DNA from: Anaerotruncus colihominis
Lineage (GTDB): Bacteria; Bacillota; Clostridia; Oscillospirales; Ruminococcaceae
Direction: 5' to 3'
NCBI RefSeq assembly: GCF_010206195.1
Contig: NZ_VIQT01000014.1
Location: 18,840 to 82,839, forward strand
Length of the DNA: 64,000 nt
Made by a program: the position numbers and the translations under genes
Shown: one piece after another, positions 8,679 through 17,315 of the stretch
Layout: each line of letters begins with the position of its first letter
How positions within the stretch are numbered: position 1 is the stretch's first letter
Notes under the pieces: model-generated
Databases searched by the model: none
What the model saw: the letters and a program-made list of their open reading frames with translations, nothing else
Told to the model about the DNA's origin: nothing

Positions 8679-9266
8679 TTATGCGGCGATCTCTTTGCGA
8701 TTATAAAGCGCCTGCGCGACAAGGTAGGAGAATAGCAACAGAGCAGCGCCCACTGCTGCGGGCGCGCCTGTGAGCGGCAGGCCGGAAACACGAATTTCAA
8801 GCAATTCTCCAACGATGCCAGAGAGCGCAAAGATCACAACATACATCAACAGAATCGCAAACCGCGCCTTTACCGCGCCAAAGTACAGGATCAGCGGCTG
8901 TGTAACAGACACAAACACCGCGCCCATCAAAAACAGCAGCGAAGCCGATTGCACGGCGTCCGCTCTGGCCAGCACCGCGCCAATCAGGCAGATTGCCGCG
9001 AGCGCCAGCAGGTCGTATAAATAATAGGCGCGCACGATCTGGCGGCGCGTGATCGGCAGCGCGTGCAGCAGATAAGCGCCGTGACTCTGGTCGTCATATG
9101 CCGGCGCCATATAGATCAATAGATACAGGAACACGACAAAGACCGCCGATATTCCCGATGTATATCCAATCACGCAGACGAGTATGACCACGATCAAAAT
9201 CATTTCCGCCCCGCAATTGAACAACTTTAAAAGGTTCATCCGGATGACCGCCAGAATATCAGACAT
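8679..9266 (-). CDS. ABC-2 type transporter permease (first permease of cassette)
   Basis: A 195-residue membrane protein with about six hydrophobic segments and the motif HALPITRRQIVRAYYLYD after the first helices. The ATG at 9266 has GGAAGGAG about 9 bases upstream and overlaps the end of the ATPase gene by 8 bases, indicating translational coupling; a longer frame to 9410 overlaps the ATPase extensively and is rejected. It partners with the ATPase encoded upstream and the permease encoded downstream. Confidence 0.82.
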   Translation of the reverse strand: MSDILAVIRMNLLKLFNCGAEMILIVVILVCVIGYTSGISAVFVVFLYLLIYMAPAYDDQSHGAYLLHALPITRRQIVRAYYLYDLLALAAICLIGAVLARADAVQSASLLFLMGAVFVSVTQPLILYFGAVKARFAILLMYVVIFALSGIVGELLEIRVSGLPLTGAPAAVGAALLLFSYLVAQALYNRKEIAA

Positions 9267-10143
9267 TGTGCATAACTCCTTCCTTACGTGTATATGCCAT
9301 GAACAGATCCTCAATGGTTGGTTTTTCATAAACGGCCTCGTTGCCGAACAGCGCGAACACCGCAGCTTCATCCTCACACAATGCGCGAAATCCAAAATCA
9401 GACTCCTCAACGCCGTGCAAAAGTTCGCGCGCCTGCCCTGTCAGCAGCTCGCGCCGCCCTTTGACCATGCGCCGCGTATCGATCAGACGATCCTTTTCTC
9501 CCTCCAGCAGCAGTCTGCCGCCATGCAGAAAAATCAGATAGTCGGCAATTTTGTCAAGATCTGAGGTGATATGCGTTGAAAAAAACACGCTTACGCCCTC
9601 CCGCTCCATCTCCTCGGCAAGCAGGTCCAATACCTCCTGCCGCACCAAAGGGTCGAGGTTCGCTGTCGGTTCATCCATTAACAGCAGCTTTGGCCTGCGG
9701 CACAGTGCGACAGCCAGAGCGAACTGCTTCTGCTTACCCTTGGACAGGGATTTAAACTTTTGATCCGGCTTCAATCCAAACCGTTCCATATACCTCGCGA
9801 GCGCCGCATCGTCCCACCGGGGATAAAATGGCCGCATCATTGAAGCAAGCGCGCGCAGACGCGCGTTCGCCAAAAATCCGCTTTCCTCCCCGACATAACC
9901 GATTTCACGCCGCACCGTTTCGCCGTCGGCACGCGCATCCAGTCCGAACACCTGGACCGTCCCTTGGTCGGGACGCAGCATATCCATCAACAGCTTGATC
10001 GTTGTTGTTTTACCCGCGCCATTTTCTCCAACAAAGCCGGTGATATATCCCTCCCGCACGCAAAGCGACGGCAAGGAAAGCTGAAAACCGCTTTTATGGA
10101 AACGCTTTTCCAAATCCTTTATTTCAATCACATTGCCATTCAT
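9259..10143 (-). CDS. ABC transporter ATP-binding protein
   Basis: This 294-residue cytoplasmic ATPase has Walker A GENGAGKTTT (about residues 39-48), a signature region LSKGKQKQ, Walker B LLLMDEPT and the switch region FFSTHI. The C-terminal 80 residues are a regulatory extension with no recognised domain. The ATG at 10143 overlaps the upstream regulator stop by 4 bases (ATGA). It energises the two ABC-2 permeases encoded downstream. The signature SKGKQKQ replaces the usual LSGGQ, which is common in this YtrB-like subfamily. Confidence 0.92.
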   Translation of the reverse strand: MNGNVIEIKDLEKRFHKSGFQLSLPSLCVREGYITGFVGENGAGKTTTIKLLMDMLRPDQGTVQVFGLDARADGETVRREIGYVGEESGFLANARLRALASMMRPFYPRWDDAALARYMERFGLKPDQKFKSLSKGKQKQFALAVALCRRPKLLLMDEPTANLDPLVRQEVLDLLAEEMEREGVSVFFSTHITSDLDKIADYLIFLHGGRLLLEGEKDRLIDTRRMVKGRRELLTGQARELLHGVEESDFGFRALCEDEAAVFALFGNEAVYEKPTIEDLFMAYTRKEGVMHNV

Positions 10144-10520
10144 GGCTGCTCCCCCTCATAAAGTGTTTTTGTAATCTCCCACAGCTCATCCGCCGTCAAC
10201 CCGATCGCGCGCGCCGCATCCACAGCTTCGCTTAACCGCTGCTCAATCTGACTTAATGCAACTTCGCGCAGGCGTTCCCGGTTGGCCAGGGAAACAAATG
10301 TCCCTTTGCCCGGTGTCGTCGAAAGAAATCCCTCCGCCTCCAGATCGTCATACGCGCGTTTGGTCGTAATCACACTGACCTTTAATTCCCGCGCCAAATG
10401 CCGGATTGACGGCATCGGTTCCCCCTGGCCAAGCCGGCCGGCCAGGATTTCGTTTTTGATTTGTTCCTCGATTTGCTCATACAGCGGACGCGGCGAGGAG
10501 TTAGAAATGATGATATCCAG
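10140..10520 (-). CDS. GntR-family (YtrA-type) repressor, probable CTG start
   Basis: A short 126-residue GntR regulator of the YtrA type: winged helix (about residues 10-75, with PRPLYEQIEEQIKNEILAG and SIRHLARELKVSVITTKRAY) and a short C-terminal helical dimerisation tail instead of an effector domain. No ATG, GTG or TTG lies at the family N-terminus. The first codon matching family length is CTG at 10520, with GGGGGCG just upstream. The frame reaches an ATG at 10751, but the promoter and operator lie inside that extension. The gene heads the ABC cassette and overlaps the ATPase gene. It is expected to repress its own operon through the palindrome at 10533-10571. Confidence 0.8.
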   Translation of the reverse strand: MDIIISNSSPRPLYEQIEEQIKNEILAGRLGQGEPMPSIRHLARELKVSVITTKRAYDDLEAEGFLSTTPGKGTFVSLANRERLREVALSQIEQRLSEAVDAARAIGLTADELWEITKTLYEGEQP

Positions 10521-10532
10521 ATGATCGCCCCC

Positions 10533-10571
10533 GTTCTTAACTGTATATTTATTATATATACAGTTAAGAAC
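10533..10571. promoter_or_regulatory. Operator-promoter of the GntR-ABC cassette (16-bp perfect arms)
   Basis: A perfect inverted repeat has arms GTTCTTAACTGTATAT (10533-10548) and its complement (10556-10571) with a 7-base AT spacer. A minus-strand -10 (TATAAT, 10556-10551) lies inside it, so a bound regulator would block transcription. It sits about 13 bases before the proposed regulator start codon, the classic arrangement of an autoregulating YtrA-type repressor. Confidence 0.85.
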
Positions 10572-10713
10572 AATGTCAAGCGTTTTCGATTGGAAAAATC
10601 CGTTTATTTCCGCGGCGCTCCTTGGCGCATGTGGGCCGTCCCATCCTGCGCGCTTTGATTCCTGCCCGTGCCGCCGCAGGCGGCATATGGCCATTTTGCT
10701 ATGTTTTTGCATA

Positions 10714-10750
10714 ACAAAAAAGAAGCGCAGGCCCAGCCTGTGCTTCTTCA
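10714..10750 (-). terminator. Terminator downstream of the orphan membrane-anchored protein
   Basis: The stem AAGAAGCACAGG / CCTGCGCTTCTT (minus strand) is followed by TTTTTTG. It ends the transcript of the gene at 10767-11378. Confidence 0.75.
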
Positions 10751-10766
10751 CTGCTCTATGCTGTTC

Positions 10767-11378
10767 TTATAAATCCATGCTTCGCGATGCGTGCTCCGGC
10801 AGCGGCGTGCTGTTGACAATATTGTCAAACAGGGCGCTTTGCTCCTCATAATTGCCGACGCTCTGCGCGTCATGATTGACCGTGGGGGAATCTGCGCGGC
10901 GCAAAAGCAGATACATACGCGGCAGACCCTCCAGGCCCAAAGCATTCACAAACGGCTTGTCCGCCAAGGCATAGCGGTCCTGCCCGATCACAGCAGGATC
11001 GCCCGGATAACGCGCGGATAAATCCTCAAAAAGCGCCTCTCCGCCGATCTGCGAATAGACGTAATCGTCCACTATAAACAGATCTGATTCTCCATCGCGG
11101 ATCGTTGTCAATAATGCCGTCAACGGCGATTTACCGGTCATATCTCCGGCTGCGGGGAATTCGTAAACGTCGAGCGAAATCACACCTTCGCTTTTCTCCT
11201 GATATCCGGACAGTTGCGATTTCAGCGCCTCGCGCTGCTCAACGGACACATATCCGCGCACAGCGACCACGACCGTGTTGACGCCGTCGTCCCGCCCTTC
11301 GGAAAAATAATACGCGAGCGCCAGCACGACCGCCACGACCAACGCAACGACAAAAATGCCCATGCGCCGTTTGTGCAC
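10767..11378 (-). CDS. Membrane-anchored protein of unknown function
   Basis: I do not recognise this family. The roughly 203-residue product has one N-terminal membrane helix (IFVVALVVAVVLALAYYF) and an extracytoplasmic domain with VVVAVRGYVSVEQREALKSQ and ESDLFIVDDYVYSQI, which looks like a periplasmic-binding-protein-like fold without firm support. The start is uncertain. The GTG at 11378 has no ribosome site, whereas a good AAAGGAGG near 11425-11432 is followed in frame by an ATC codon at the right distance. It lies just downstream of lysS on the same strand, with 91 bases between, so it may be cotranscribed with lysS. Confidence 0.6.
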   Translation of the reverse strand: MHKRRMGIFVVALVVAVVLALAYYFSEGRDDGVNTVVVAVRGYVSVEQREALKSQLSGYQEKSEGVISLDVYEFPAAGDMTGKSPLTALLTTIRDGESDLFIVDDYVYSQIGGEALFEDLSARYPGDPAVIGQDRYALADKPFVNALGLEGLPRMYLLLRRADSPTVNHDAQSVGNYEEQSALFDNIVNSTPLPEHASRSMDL

Positions 11379-11469
11379 GATGCGGGCGTCACGGTTCTTG
11401 CTGCTGTCGATGGCCGATCGCCTCCTTTCGCAGAACCTTCCTGATTATCTTGCTTGACTGCCGGGCAAT

Positions 11470-12987
11470 TTATTCGCGGATAGGCTTCATTGTCGGGAAC
11501 AAAAGCACATCGCGGATCGACGCGCTGTTTGTCAGCAGCATCACGAGACGGTCGACACCAATGCCGAGTCCGCCGGTTGGCGGCATACCGTATTCAAGCG
11601 CCGTCAAAAAGTCCTCGTCAATGTCATTGGCCTCGTCGTCGCCCGCGGCCTTGAGCTCTGCCTGATGCTCAAAGCGGCCGCGTTGATCGATCGGGTCGTT
11701 CAGCTCACTGAACGCATTCGCGTGCTCACGTCCAAGGATAAACAACTCGAACCGCTCCGTATACTCCGGTTCCTCCGGCTTGCGCTTGGACAGCGGTGAG
11801 ATATCGACCGGATGGTCGGTGATAAAAACAGGCTGTATCAAATGCTTCTCACAATACTCCTCAAAGAACAGGCTGAGAATATCGCCTTTTCCATGGCGTT
11901 GTTCATATTCAATGTGATGCTCTTTCGCAATAGCGCGCGCCTGCTCCAGCGTCTCAATCTGTGCAAAGTCAACGCCGCTGTATTTTTTAACCGCCTCGCG
12001 CATCGAAAGACGCTCAAACGGTTTATCCAGGTCGATTTCCACATCGCCATACACAATCTTACCCGTGCCAAGTACAGCATGTGCGCAGTGGCGCACCAAG
12101 CCCTCCGTGATATCCATCATCCCATGGTAATCAGTATACGCCTCATATAGCTCGAGCAGCGTAAATTCAGGATTGTGACGCGTATCAATTCCCTCATTGC
12201 GGAAAACACGGCCGATTTCATACACCTTGTCAAAACCGCCGACAATCAACCGTTTGAGATGCAGCTCCAGAGCGATACGCATATACATATCAATATCGAG
12301 CGCATTATGATGCGTGATAAACGGACGCGCCGCCGCGCCGCCGGCAATCGCATGCAGCACGGGGGTCTCAACCTCAATGTAGCCTTTCCCCTCCAAAAAG
12401 CTGCGGATCGCCGTAATGATCTTTGAGCGCTTTACAAACGTGTCCTTAACCTCGGGATTGACAATCAAATCGACATACCGCTGGCGATAGCGCAGCTCCG
12501 TATCTTTTAAGCCATGCCATTTCTCCGGCAAAGGCAGCAGCGATTTTGACAGCAATGTGATTTCATGCGCCTTAATGGAAATTTCGCCCTTCTGTGTACG
12601 GAATACTTCACCGCGGATACCGACAATATCGCCGATATCCCATTTTTTAAAATCGGCATATGGCTCGTCGCCGATCTCGTCGCGGCGGACATAGCTCTGA
12701 ATGCGGCCGGATGCATCACGCACATCGATAAACGACGCCTTGCCCATAATGCGCCGGCTCATCATACGCCCTGCAATCGACACCTCATTTCCTTCATAAT
12801 CGTCAAATGCATCGATAACCGGCTGTGCATATGCCGTGCGCGTATAAGAGGTTGTCAGAAACGGGTCCTTCCCCTCGTTTTTCAGTGCTTCAAGCTTGTC
12901 ACGGCGGATTTGGAGCACTTCGGACAGCTTCTGCTGTTCCTCCTCTGCGGTCAGTTCCGCCCCGGTCTGATTTTGATTTTCCTGCAT
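11470..12987 (-). CDS. lysS: Lysyl-tRNA synthetase (class II)
   Basis: This 505-residue class II enzyme charges tRNA-Lys. An N-terminal OB-fold anticodon domain (about residues 60-160, with [20 protein letters not shown]) precedes the catalytic core with motif 2 [18 protein letters not shown], the lysine-specific [15 protein letters not shown] and motif 3 [11 protein letters not shown]. Length is normal. It reads in the same direction as greA, a common pairing in Firmicutes, but here a terminator-like hairpin and about 450 bases of palindromic repeats separate them. Its promoter may therefore lie in the repeats, whose arms contain TGGTATAAT. Confidence 0.97.
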   Translation of the reverse strand: MQENQNQTGAELTAEEEQQKLSEVLQIRRDKLEALKNEGKDPFLTTSYTRTAYAQPVIDAFDDYEGNEVSIAGRMMSRRIMGKASFIDVRDASGRIQSYVRRDEIGDEPYADFKKWDIGDIVGIRGEVFRTQKGEISIKAHEITLLSKSLLPLPEKWHGLKDTELRYRQRYVDLIVNPEVKDTFVKRSKIITAIRSFLEGKGYIEVETPVLHAIAGGAAARPFITHHNALDIDMYMRIALELHLKRLIVGGFDKVYEIGRVFRNEGIDTRHNPEFTLLELYEAYTDYHGMMDITEGLVRHCAHAVLGTGKIVYGDVEIDLDKPFERLSMREAVKKYSGVDFAQIETLEQARAIAKEHHIEYEQRHGKGDILSLFFEEYCEKHLIQPVFITDHPVDISPLSKRKPEEPEYTERFELFILGREHANAFSELNDPIDQRGRFEHQAELKAAGDDEANDIDEDFLTALEYGMPPTGGLGIGVDRLVMLLTNSASIRDVLLFPTMKPIRE

Positions 12988-12994
12988 GTTCTAA

Positions 12995-13470
12995 CACATC
13001 CTTTTTGTTGCCGGGCGCCGCCGCGCCCGCGTATCGCCCTGGCCATAACCCGGTATAATAACCGCTTTGCGGTTATTATACCACAGCGGCAAGCCCTTTC
13101 GGGCTTGGCTGCCGCAAAGCGGCAGCTAAACCAGCAGAGCTGGTTTTGGCTGTGGTGTAACATGCGCAGCCCGCTGTTTTGCAGCGGTAGCCGCCAGATG
13201 GCGGCTGCAAACGGCGCAGCCGTTTGCACTGCGCATATTATACCATGTCCGCGAAGCGGCATGGTATAATCGGCCATTGGGGCGGCAGCGGGCTGCGCCC
13301 GCGTATCGCCCTGGCCATAACCCGGTATAATAACCGCTTTGCGGTTATTATACCATGTCCGCGAAGCGGCATGGTATAATCGCCCATCAAAAGGCGGTTG
13401 CCGCGCAAGCGGCGAGCCGTTGGGCATAATCTGGTATAATAACCGCTTTGCGGTTATTATACCAAAAAAA
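12995..13470. repeat. Second cluster of palindromic repeats (between greA and lysS)
   Basis: About four copies of the same modular hairpin family found at 21337-22317, here in the opposite orientation. They include the hairpin GGTATAATAACCGC / GCGGTTATTATACC (for example 13050-13082 and 13323-13355), the hairpin with ATTATACCATG / CATGGTATAAT arms, and two spacer types (GGCCAGGGCG-type and GCCCAACGGC-type) that are also present in the large array. A GC-rich variant block (about 13083-13240) carries further small stems. Apparent open frames through it are artefacts of the repeats. Confidence 0.9.
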
Positions 13471-13545
13471 CCGGACTCTGCATAGTCCCCTTGCTTCTGT
13501 CCGCCTGCACCCCTGCCAGAGGCGCGGCCATCACCACTACGATAT

Positions 13546-13576
13546 AGAAAAAAAGGGGGAACGTCCCCCTTTTTCC
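13546..13576 (-). terminator. Terminator downstream of greA
   Basis: The stem AGGGGGA / TCCCCCT with a short loop is followed on the minus strand by a run of T, 33 bases after the greA stop. It separates greA from the repeats and lysS. Confidence 0.75.
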
Positions 13577-13608
13577 ATATCCCGATGTTTCAGGACCCTT
13601 CAGCAGTT

Positions 13609-14082
13609 TTAAAGGCCGATCTCAAGAATCTTCAGCTTCAGCACCGCGGCGGGCGCATGGATTTCAACAACGTCGCCCACCTTGTGTCCGATCAAACCCT
13701 TGCCGACAGGCGACTCGTCGGATATGGACTCCAGATCGTTATGCGACTCCACTGAGCTGGCAATCGTATACACCATTTCTTCATCATAATCCATATCCAG
13801 AATTTTTACACGGCTACCAACGGAAACAACATCCGTTGAAATTTGGTCGCGTTCAATAATCTTGACATTCTTGAGCTGATCCTCCAGCTTCTTGATACGC
13901 GCCTCCACAACGGCCTGCTCATTTTTGGCCTCGTCATATTCGCTGTTTTCCGAGAGATCCCCGAAGCCGCGTGCGACGCGGATCTTCTCCGAAATTTCGC
14001 CGCGCGTTACGCTTTTAAGCTCGTTAAGCTCCTTTTTAAGCGCATCGTAACCTTCCTGTGTCATTAAAAGTTGTGTTGCCAT
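13609..14082 (-). CDS. greA: Transcription elongation factor GreA
   Basis: GreA rescues backtracked RNA polymerase by stimulating transcript cleavage. The 157-residue product has the N-terminal coiled coil (residues 10-75), with acidic tip residues in ARGFGDLSENSEYDEAKNEQ, and the C-terminal FKBP-like domain (SPVGKGLIGHKVGDVVEIHAP). The start at 14082 (MATQLLM) lies 9 bases after AAGGGG; the ATG two codons upstream is too close to that site. It has a perfect consensus promoter at 14258-14286 and a leader of about 170 bases containing two inverted repeats. Confidence 0.96.
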   Translation of the reverse strand: MATQLLMTQEGYDALKKELNELKSVTRGEISEKIRVARGFGDLSENSEYDEAKNEQAVVEARIKKLEDQLKNVKIIERDQISTDVVSVGSRVKILDMDYDEEMVYTIASSVESHNDLESISDESPVGKGLIGHKVGDVVEIHAPAAVLKLKILEIGL

Positions 14083-14436
14083 TCCCATATACCCCTTTTC
14101 AGACCATCCACTTTTAGGGCCTGTTTATTTTCATTCCATGCCGCCGTACGGCAAAAGCGTCCCGCAAAGCCGGCAAATAAGAATGATTCACGAAACAGGC
14201 GCCGATTATACGCCGACGGGCGCGTCTTTTCCGCGCCCGTCCTCCGCAATGACTAGTATTATAGTCAAAAGGTTTAATAATGTCAAGTGGATAAACCATA
14301 AATTTATCATATCTTACCAGCGACCGCCCGTCCGTTTTTAAAGCATCATATGCGGCAGCGGCGTCAACTATTCCACATCCATAAACAGGCGCGGCAACTT
14401 TGCCGCGCCTGTCGTCCAATCGAAGTCTATGAACTG
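14083..14436 (-). promoter_or_regulatory. greA promoter and structured leader; ctpA terminator
   Basis: On the minus strand, TTGACA (14286-14281), a 17-base spacer and TATAAT (14263-14258) form a perfect sigma A promoter. Just after the expected start lies a hairpin with arms GACGGGCGCG / CGCGCCCGTC (14216-14242). Further on, an imperfect long-range inverted repeat pairs GGGCCTGTTTATTTTCATTC (14117-14136) with 14181-14203. The ctpA terminator is at 14385-14414. A 101-codon frame across this stretch looks spurious. Confidence 0.7.
14385..14414 (-). terminator. Terminator after ctpA
   Basis: The stem ACAGGCGCGGCAA / TTGCCGCGCCTGT has a 2-base loop and is followed on the minus strand by TTTATG. 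It lies 23 bases after the ctpA stop. Confidence 0.75.
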
Positions 14437-15870
14437 TCAGCCTGTCTGCGAAGATGTATCCGCCTCGCTGGACGTATCCTGTGAATCGCTCTCCTCTGAG
14501 GAAACATCCTCTGAACTTTCCTCTCCAGAGGACGCTTCTTCTGAGCTGTTTTCCTCCTCCGGCGCCTCGCTGCTTTCCTCCGAATCGGACGCGCTTTCGC
14601 CCGGTTCAGAGGACGACGCGTTTTCCGAACCGCTGTTATCCAATAAGTCCTCGTCTGTGATCTCAATTGTCGCATTGATCGCATTCATTGAAACCTGAAC
14701 GGACTCGATCGCCTTTTTCAGCTGCGTATCAAATGCAGGATCGCTGCCCTTCTGACCTTCTTCAGATAAACGCACCTCAAAATCGGGCTGCACGCCCTCA
14801 CCGTCAAAGCTTGGGCTATAGGGCGGATTGTAGCGCGCAGTTGTGATCTCAATTGCGCTTCCATCCGTCAGCGGAAATATCTCCTGCATGGTCCCCTTGC
14901 CGGCCGTTTTGACGCCGACAATCTGTCCTTTGCCATAATCGCGGATTGCAACGGCGAACAGTTCCGCTTCACCGGATGTTTTCTCATCAACAAGCACAGC
15001 CATCGGCAGATCAACAGAACGCTCGTCCGACGAGGCAAGCAGTGTCGTTTCCCCATTTTTATCAGTTGACGAAACGAGCGGGCCGCCCGGCAAAAGCTTG
15101 TCTAATATCTGCGTCACCGAATAAAGCGTCCCCGTATTGACACCGCGCACATCGAAAATAAACGCCTGCGCCCCGTCGCTGATCATCTGATCAACCTGTT
15201 TTGTAAACTGCTCAGGCGTAACGTCATTGAACTCCTTAATAACAACAAGCGCGATCGCCCCATCAAGCATTGTGCTGTTGACGGACGGCGTCTCGACGAA
15301 TCGGCGGGTCAGATCACTGATCAGCGTCTCCTCAACGCCACGCCGAACCAATAGGTTCATCTTTGTACCGGCTTCGCCATACAGCATCGCGGCCGCCTCG
15401 CGGTAATTATCGGTCGTAACATCCGTATCATCGATGCGCGTGATCAAATCTCCCGCCTGAATACCAGCGGCCTGCGCGGGCGAATCGGGGTATACTTCAT
15501 CAACCATAATATAGCCGTCGTCATTCATATGGGTCTCTATGCCGATCTGGACATACCGGTTGCTGTAATCCTGCTTTTGGCGCGCATAGGCAGCCGTGTC
15601 ATAATAGCGTGCATACGCATCGCCGCTGCCCTCCAGATAACCGGCGGCCAAAGCGTCGCGCAGGGCGCTTTCCGTGATGGTCCCGATATAATTCTGGCGT
15701 ACATAGTCGTCCACCTCAGCGAGCTTATCATACATCTTTTCACGCTCAACAAGGTTATGCGTCTTATCGTTGAAATTTCGTTCGGCCATAATCCAGGTGA
15801 TGGAAAAGGTCGCTGCCGCGATGATCGCCATAAAGGCAACAGCCGCTCCAAGCGATATCTTTTTGCTCAT
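14437..15870 (-). CDS. ctpA: S41 carboxy-terminal processing protease-like protein, altered active site
   Basis: A 477-residue membrane-anchored S41 family protein: N-terminal helix (residues 8-28), PDZ domain (about 105-185, with YPDSPAQAAGIQAGDLI) and protease core (about 200-340). In S41 enzymes the catalytic Ser lies 25 residues before the catalytic Lys. Here Lys325 (KTAGKG) is kept, but the position 25 residues earlier is Gly300, with Ser299 beside it. The usual DLRxNPGG block is DVRGVNTG. The last about 75 residues are Ser/Glu-rich and low complexity. The ATG at 15870 follows AAAGGAGA. It is the last gene of the ftsE-ftsX-M23 operon, matching ctpB next to ftsX in Bacillus. Confidence 0.85.
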   Translation of the reverse strand: MSKKISLGAAVAFMAIIAAATFSITWIMAERNFNDKTHNLVEREKMYDKLAEVDDYVRQNYIGTITESALRDALAAGYLEGSGDAYARYYDTAAYARQKQDYSNRYVQIGIETHMNDDGYIMVDEVYPDSPAQAAGIQAGDLITRIDDTDVTTDNYREAAAMLYGEAGTKMNLLVRRGVEETLISDLTRRFVETPSVNSTMLDGAIALVVIKEFNDVTPEQFTKQVDQMISDGAQAFIFDVRGVNTGTLYSVTQILDKLLPGGPLVSSTDKNGETTLLASSDERSVDLPMAVLVDEKTSGEAELFAVAIRDYGKGQIVGVKTAGKGTMQEIFPLTDGSAIEITTARYNPPYSPSFDGEGVQPDFEVRLSEEGQKGSDPAFDTQLKKAIESVQVSMNAINATIEITDEDLLDNSGSENASSSEPGESASDSEESSEAPEEENSSEEASSGEESSEDVSSEESDSQDTSSEADTSSQTG

Positions 15871-15996
15871 GCCATGTCTCCTTTCGTGCTGAAAGAGAAC
15901 CGCTGCGGTCCTCATCGGCGCGGTTGTCCGCATCCGATAAAACGAAAAGCGGGGCCGCGGCCCCGTCCATTCGCAGAATGCCCGGCAACAGGCCGG

Positions 15997-17244
15997 TCAG
16001 CCCGTAAAGCTGTCCGGATTGATCGCTTGGCCGTCCTTGCGGATTTCAAAATGGATATGCGGCCCGGTCGACCATCCTGTGGAACCAACCTCGCCGATCT
16101 TCTCGCCCTGTGCCACCGTCTGCCCAACCGTTACACTGAGCGCGCTCATATGGGCATACAGCGTTTGGATGCCGCCGCCGTGGTCAATAATGACATATTT
16201 TCCATAACCATAACCCGGCGTGACGGCGGTATTGGCCACCTTGACCGTCCCGGCGTTTGCCGCCAAAACCGGAGAGCCATAAGCGCCGCCGCCAGAAATA
16301 TCAATTCCCGTATGGAAATCGCTGCCGCCAAAGCGGGGGCCATATTCACAGGTACGCTGGAACAACGTCGCAGACGGCCATTGCATACCGCCGCCAATAT
16401 ATTTTGTCTGCTTGGAAGTTTCGTTGATCTTCGCAATCAATGCGGATATTTCAGCCTGCACCTGCTTCATCTCGGCAGCCTTCTGCGCCTTATTCGCAAG
16501 GTACTCCTGCTCCATCGCCGCCATGTCCTGAATGCGCGCGTTAGCCGTCGCCATCTGCGCGTCCAGCTCGACTCTTTTTTCTTCCTGTACCTTCTTGTCC
16601 GCTTCAATACCAGCCTTATCCGATTCTATATCGGCCTTGATCTCTCCAAGCTCCTTGAGCTGCGTACGAAGCTTTGCAAGCAGGTCCTGATCGTGCTGTG
16701 CAACACGCGTCACAACCTCTGTACGCGTAAGCATCTGGGAAAAATCGTCTGCACCGAGCACAAGTCCAAGCGTGCTTGCCTGCGGCTGCATACACATCGC
16801 ACGGAACCGCTCCTGAAACAGCGCATAGTTTTCATCGATGTCCTTTTGCTTGGCCTTCATCTCCGTTTCCTTTTCGGCGATGCGTTCCTCAAGCACGGCA
16901 ATACGCTCGTCAAGCGTGTCGATCTGTGCGATCGTCGTATTGATCTGCCCGTCGATCTGCTGCTTGATCGCCACCTGCCTCTGTTTTTCGTCCTGAACGC
17001 TGTTGATCTGCGACTGGATCGCGTTGTTTTGCTCCTGTAGCTTCTTATAGCGGTCGTTCAGCTCGTCAAGCATGTCCTGAAGCTCATCCGACTCATCGTC
17101 CCCGCCGTCGGAACCGAGCAGCACACTGTCATACTCCTCGCCGTCGTCGGCGCGCACCAAAACCGAAATCGTCGGCGCGATCAGCATACCGGCCATTAAA
17201 ATAGCCATTGCCCATGCGAAAATCCGTTTTCCTCTGGAATTCAA
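15997..17244 (-). CDS. M23 peptidase with coiled coil (FtsEX-linked murein hydrolase or activator)
   Basis: A 415-residue secreted protein with an N-terminal signal or anchor helix (residues 8-30), a long coiled coil (about 50-280, heptad-rich) and a C-terminal LytM/M23 domain with the zinc ligands in FHTGID and HIHFE. Both metal sites are intact, so it is probably an active endopeptidase rather than an EnvC-type activator. The start is TTG at 17244 with a strong GGGAGGT ribosome site 7 bases upstream. Just downstream of ftsE-ftsX, it is the likely partner driven by FtsEX, as PcsB, EnvC or CwlO are elsewhere. Confidence 0.9.
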   Translation of the reverse strand: MNSRGKRIFAWAMAILMAGMLIAPTISVLVRADDGEEYDSVLLGSDGGDDESDELQDMLDELNDRYKKLQEQNNAIQSQINSVQDEKQRQVAIKQQIDGQINTTIAQIDTLDERIAVLEERIAEKETEMKAKQKDIDENYALFQERFRAMCMQPQASTLGLVLGADDFSQMLTRTEVVTRVAQHDQDLLAKLRTQLKELGEIKADIESDKAGIEADKKVQEEKRVELDAQMATANARIQDMAAMEQEYLANKAQKAAEMKQVQAEISALIAKINETSKQTKYIGGGMQWPSATLFQRTCEYGPRFGGSDFHTGIDISGGGAYGSPVLAANAGTVKVANTAVTPGYGYGKYVIIDHGGGIQTLYAHMSALSVTVGQTVAQGEKIGEVGSTGWSTGPHIHFEIRKDGQAINPDSFTG

Positions 17245-17315
17245 CGCAAAACCTCCCTCGCAGTCTACGGCCGATTAAAACCGAATCATTTCCAACGTTT
17301 AAGTTCAGACAGCTG

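Noticed and set aside
10521..10751. N-terminal extension of the GntR regulator to the ATG at 10751
   Set aside because: The extension crosses the palindromic operator and promoter and is unlike the family.
12951..13427. 158-codon minus-strand frame upstream of lysS
   Set aside because: It is a translation of the palindromic repeats and overlaps the lysS start.
14114..14419. 101-codon frame in the greA leader
   Set aside because: It covers the greA promoter, a terminator and hairpins, and shows no ribosome site.
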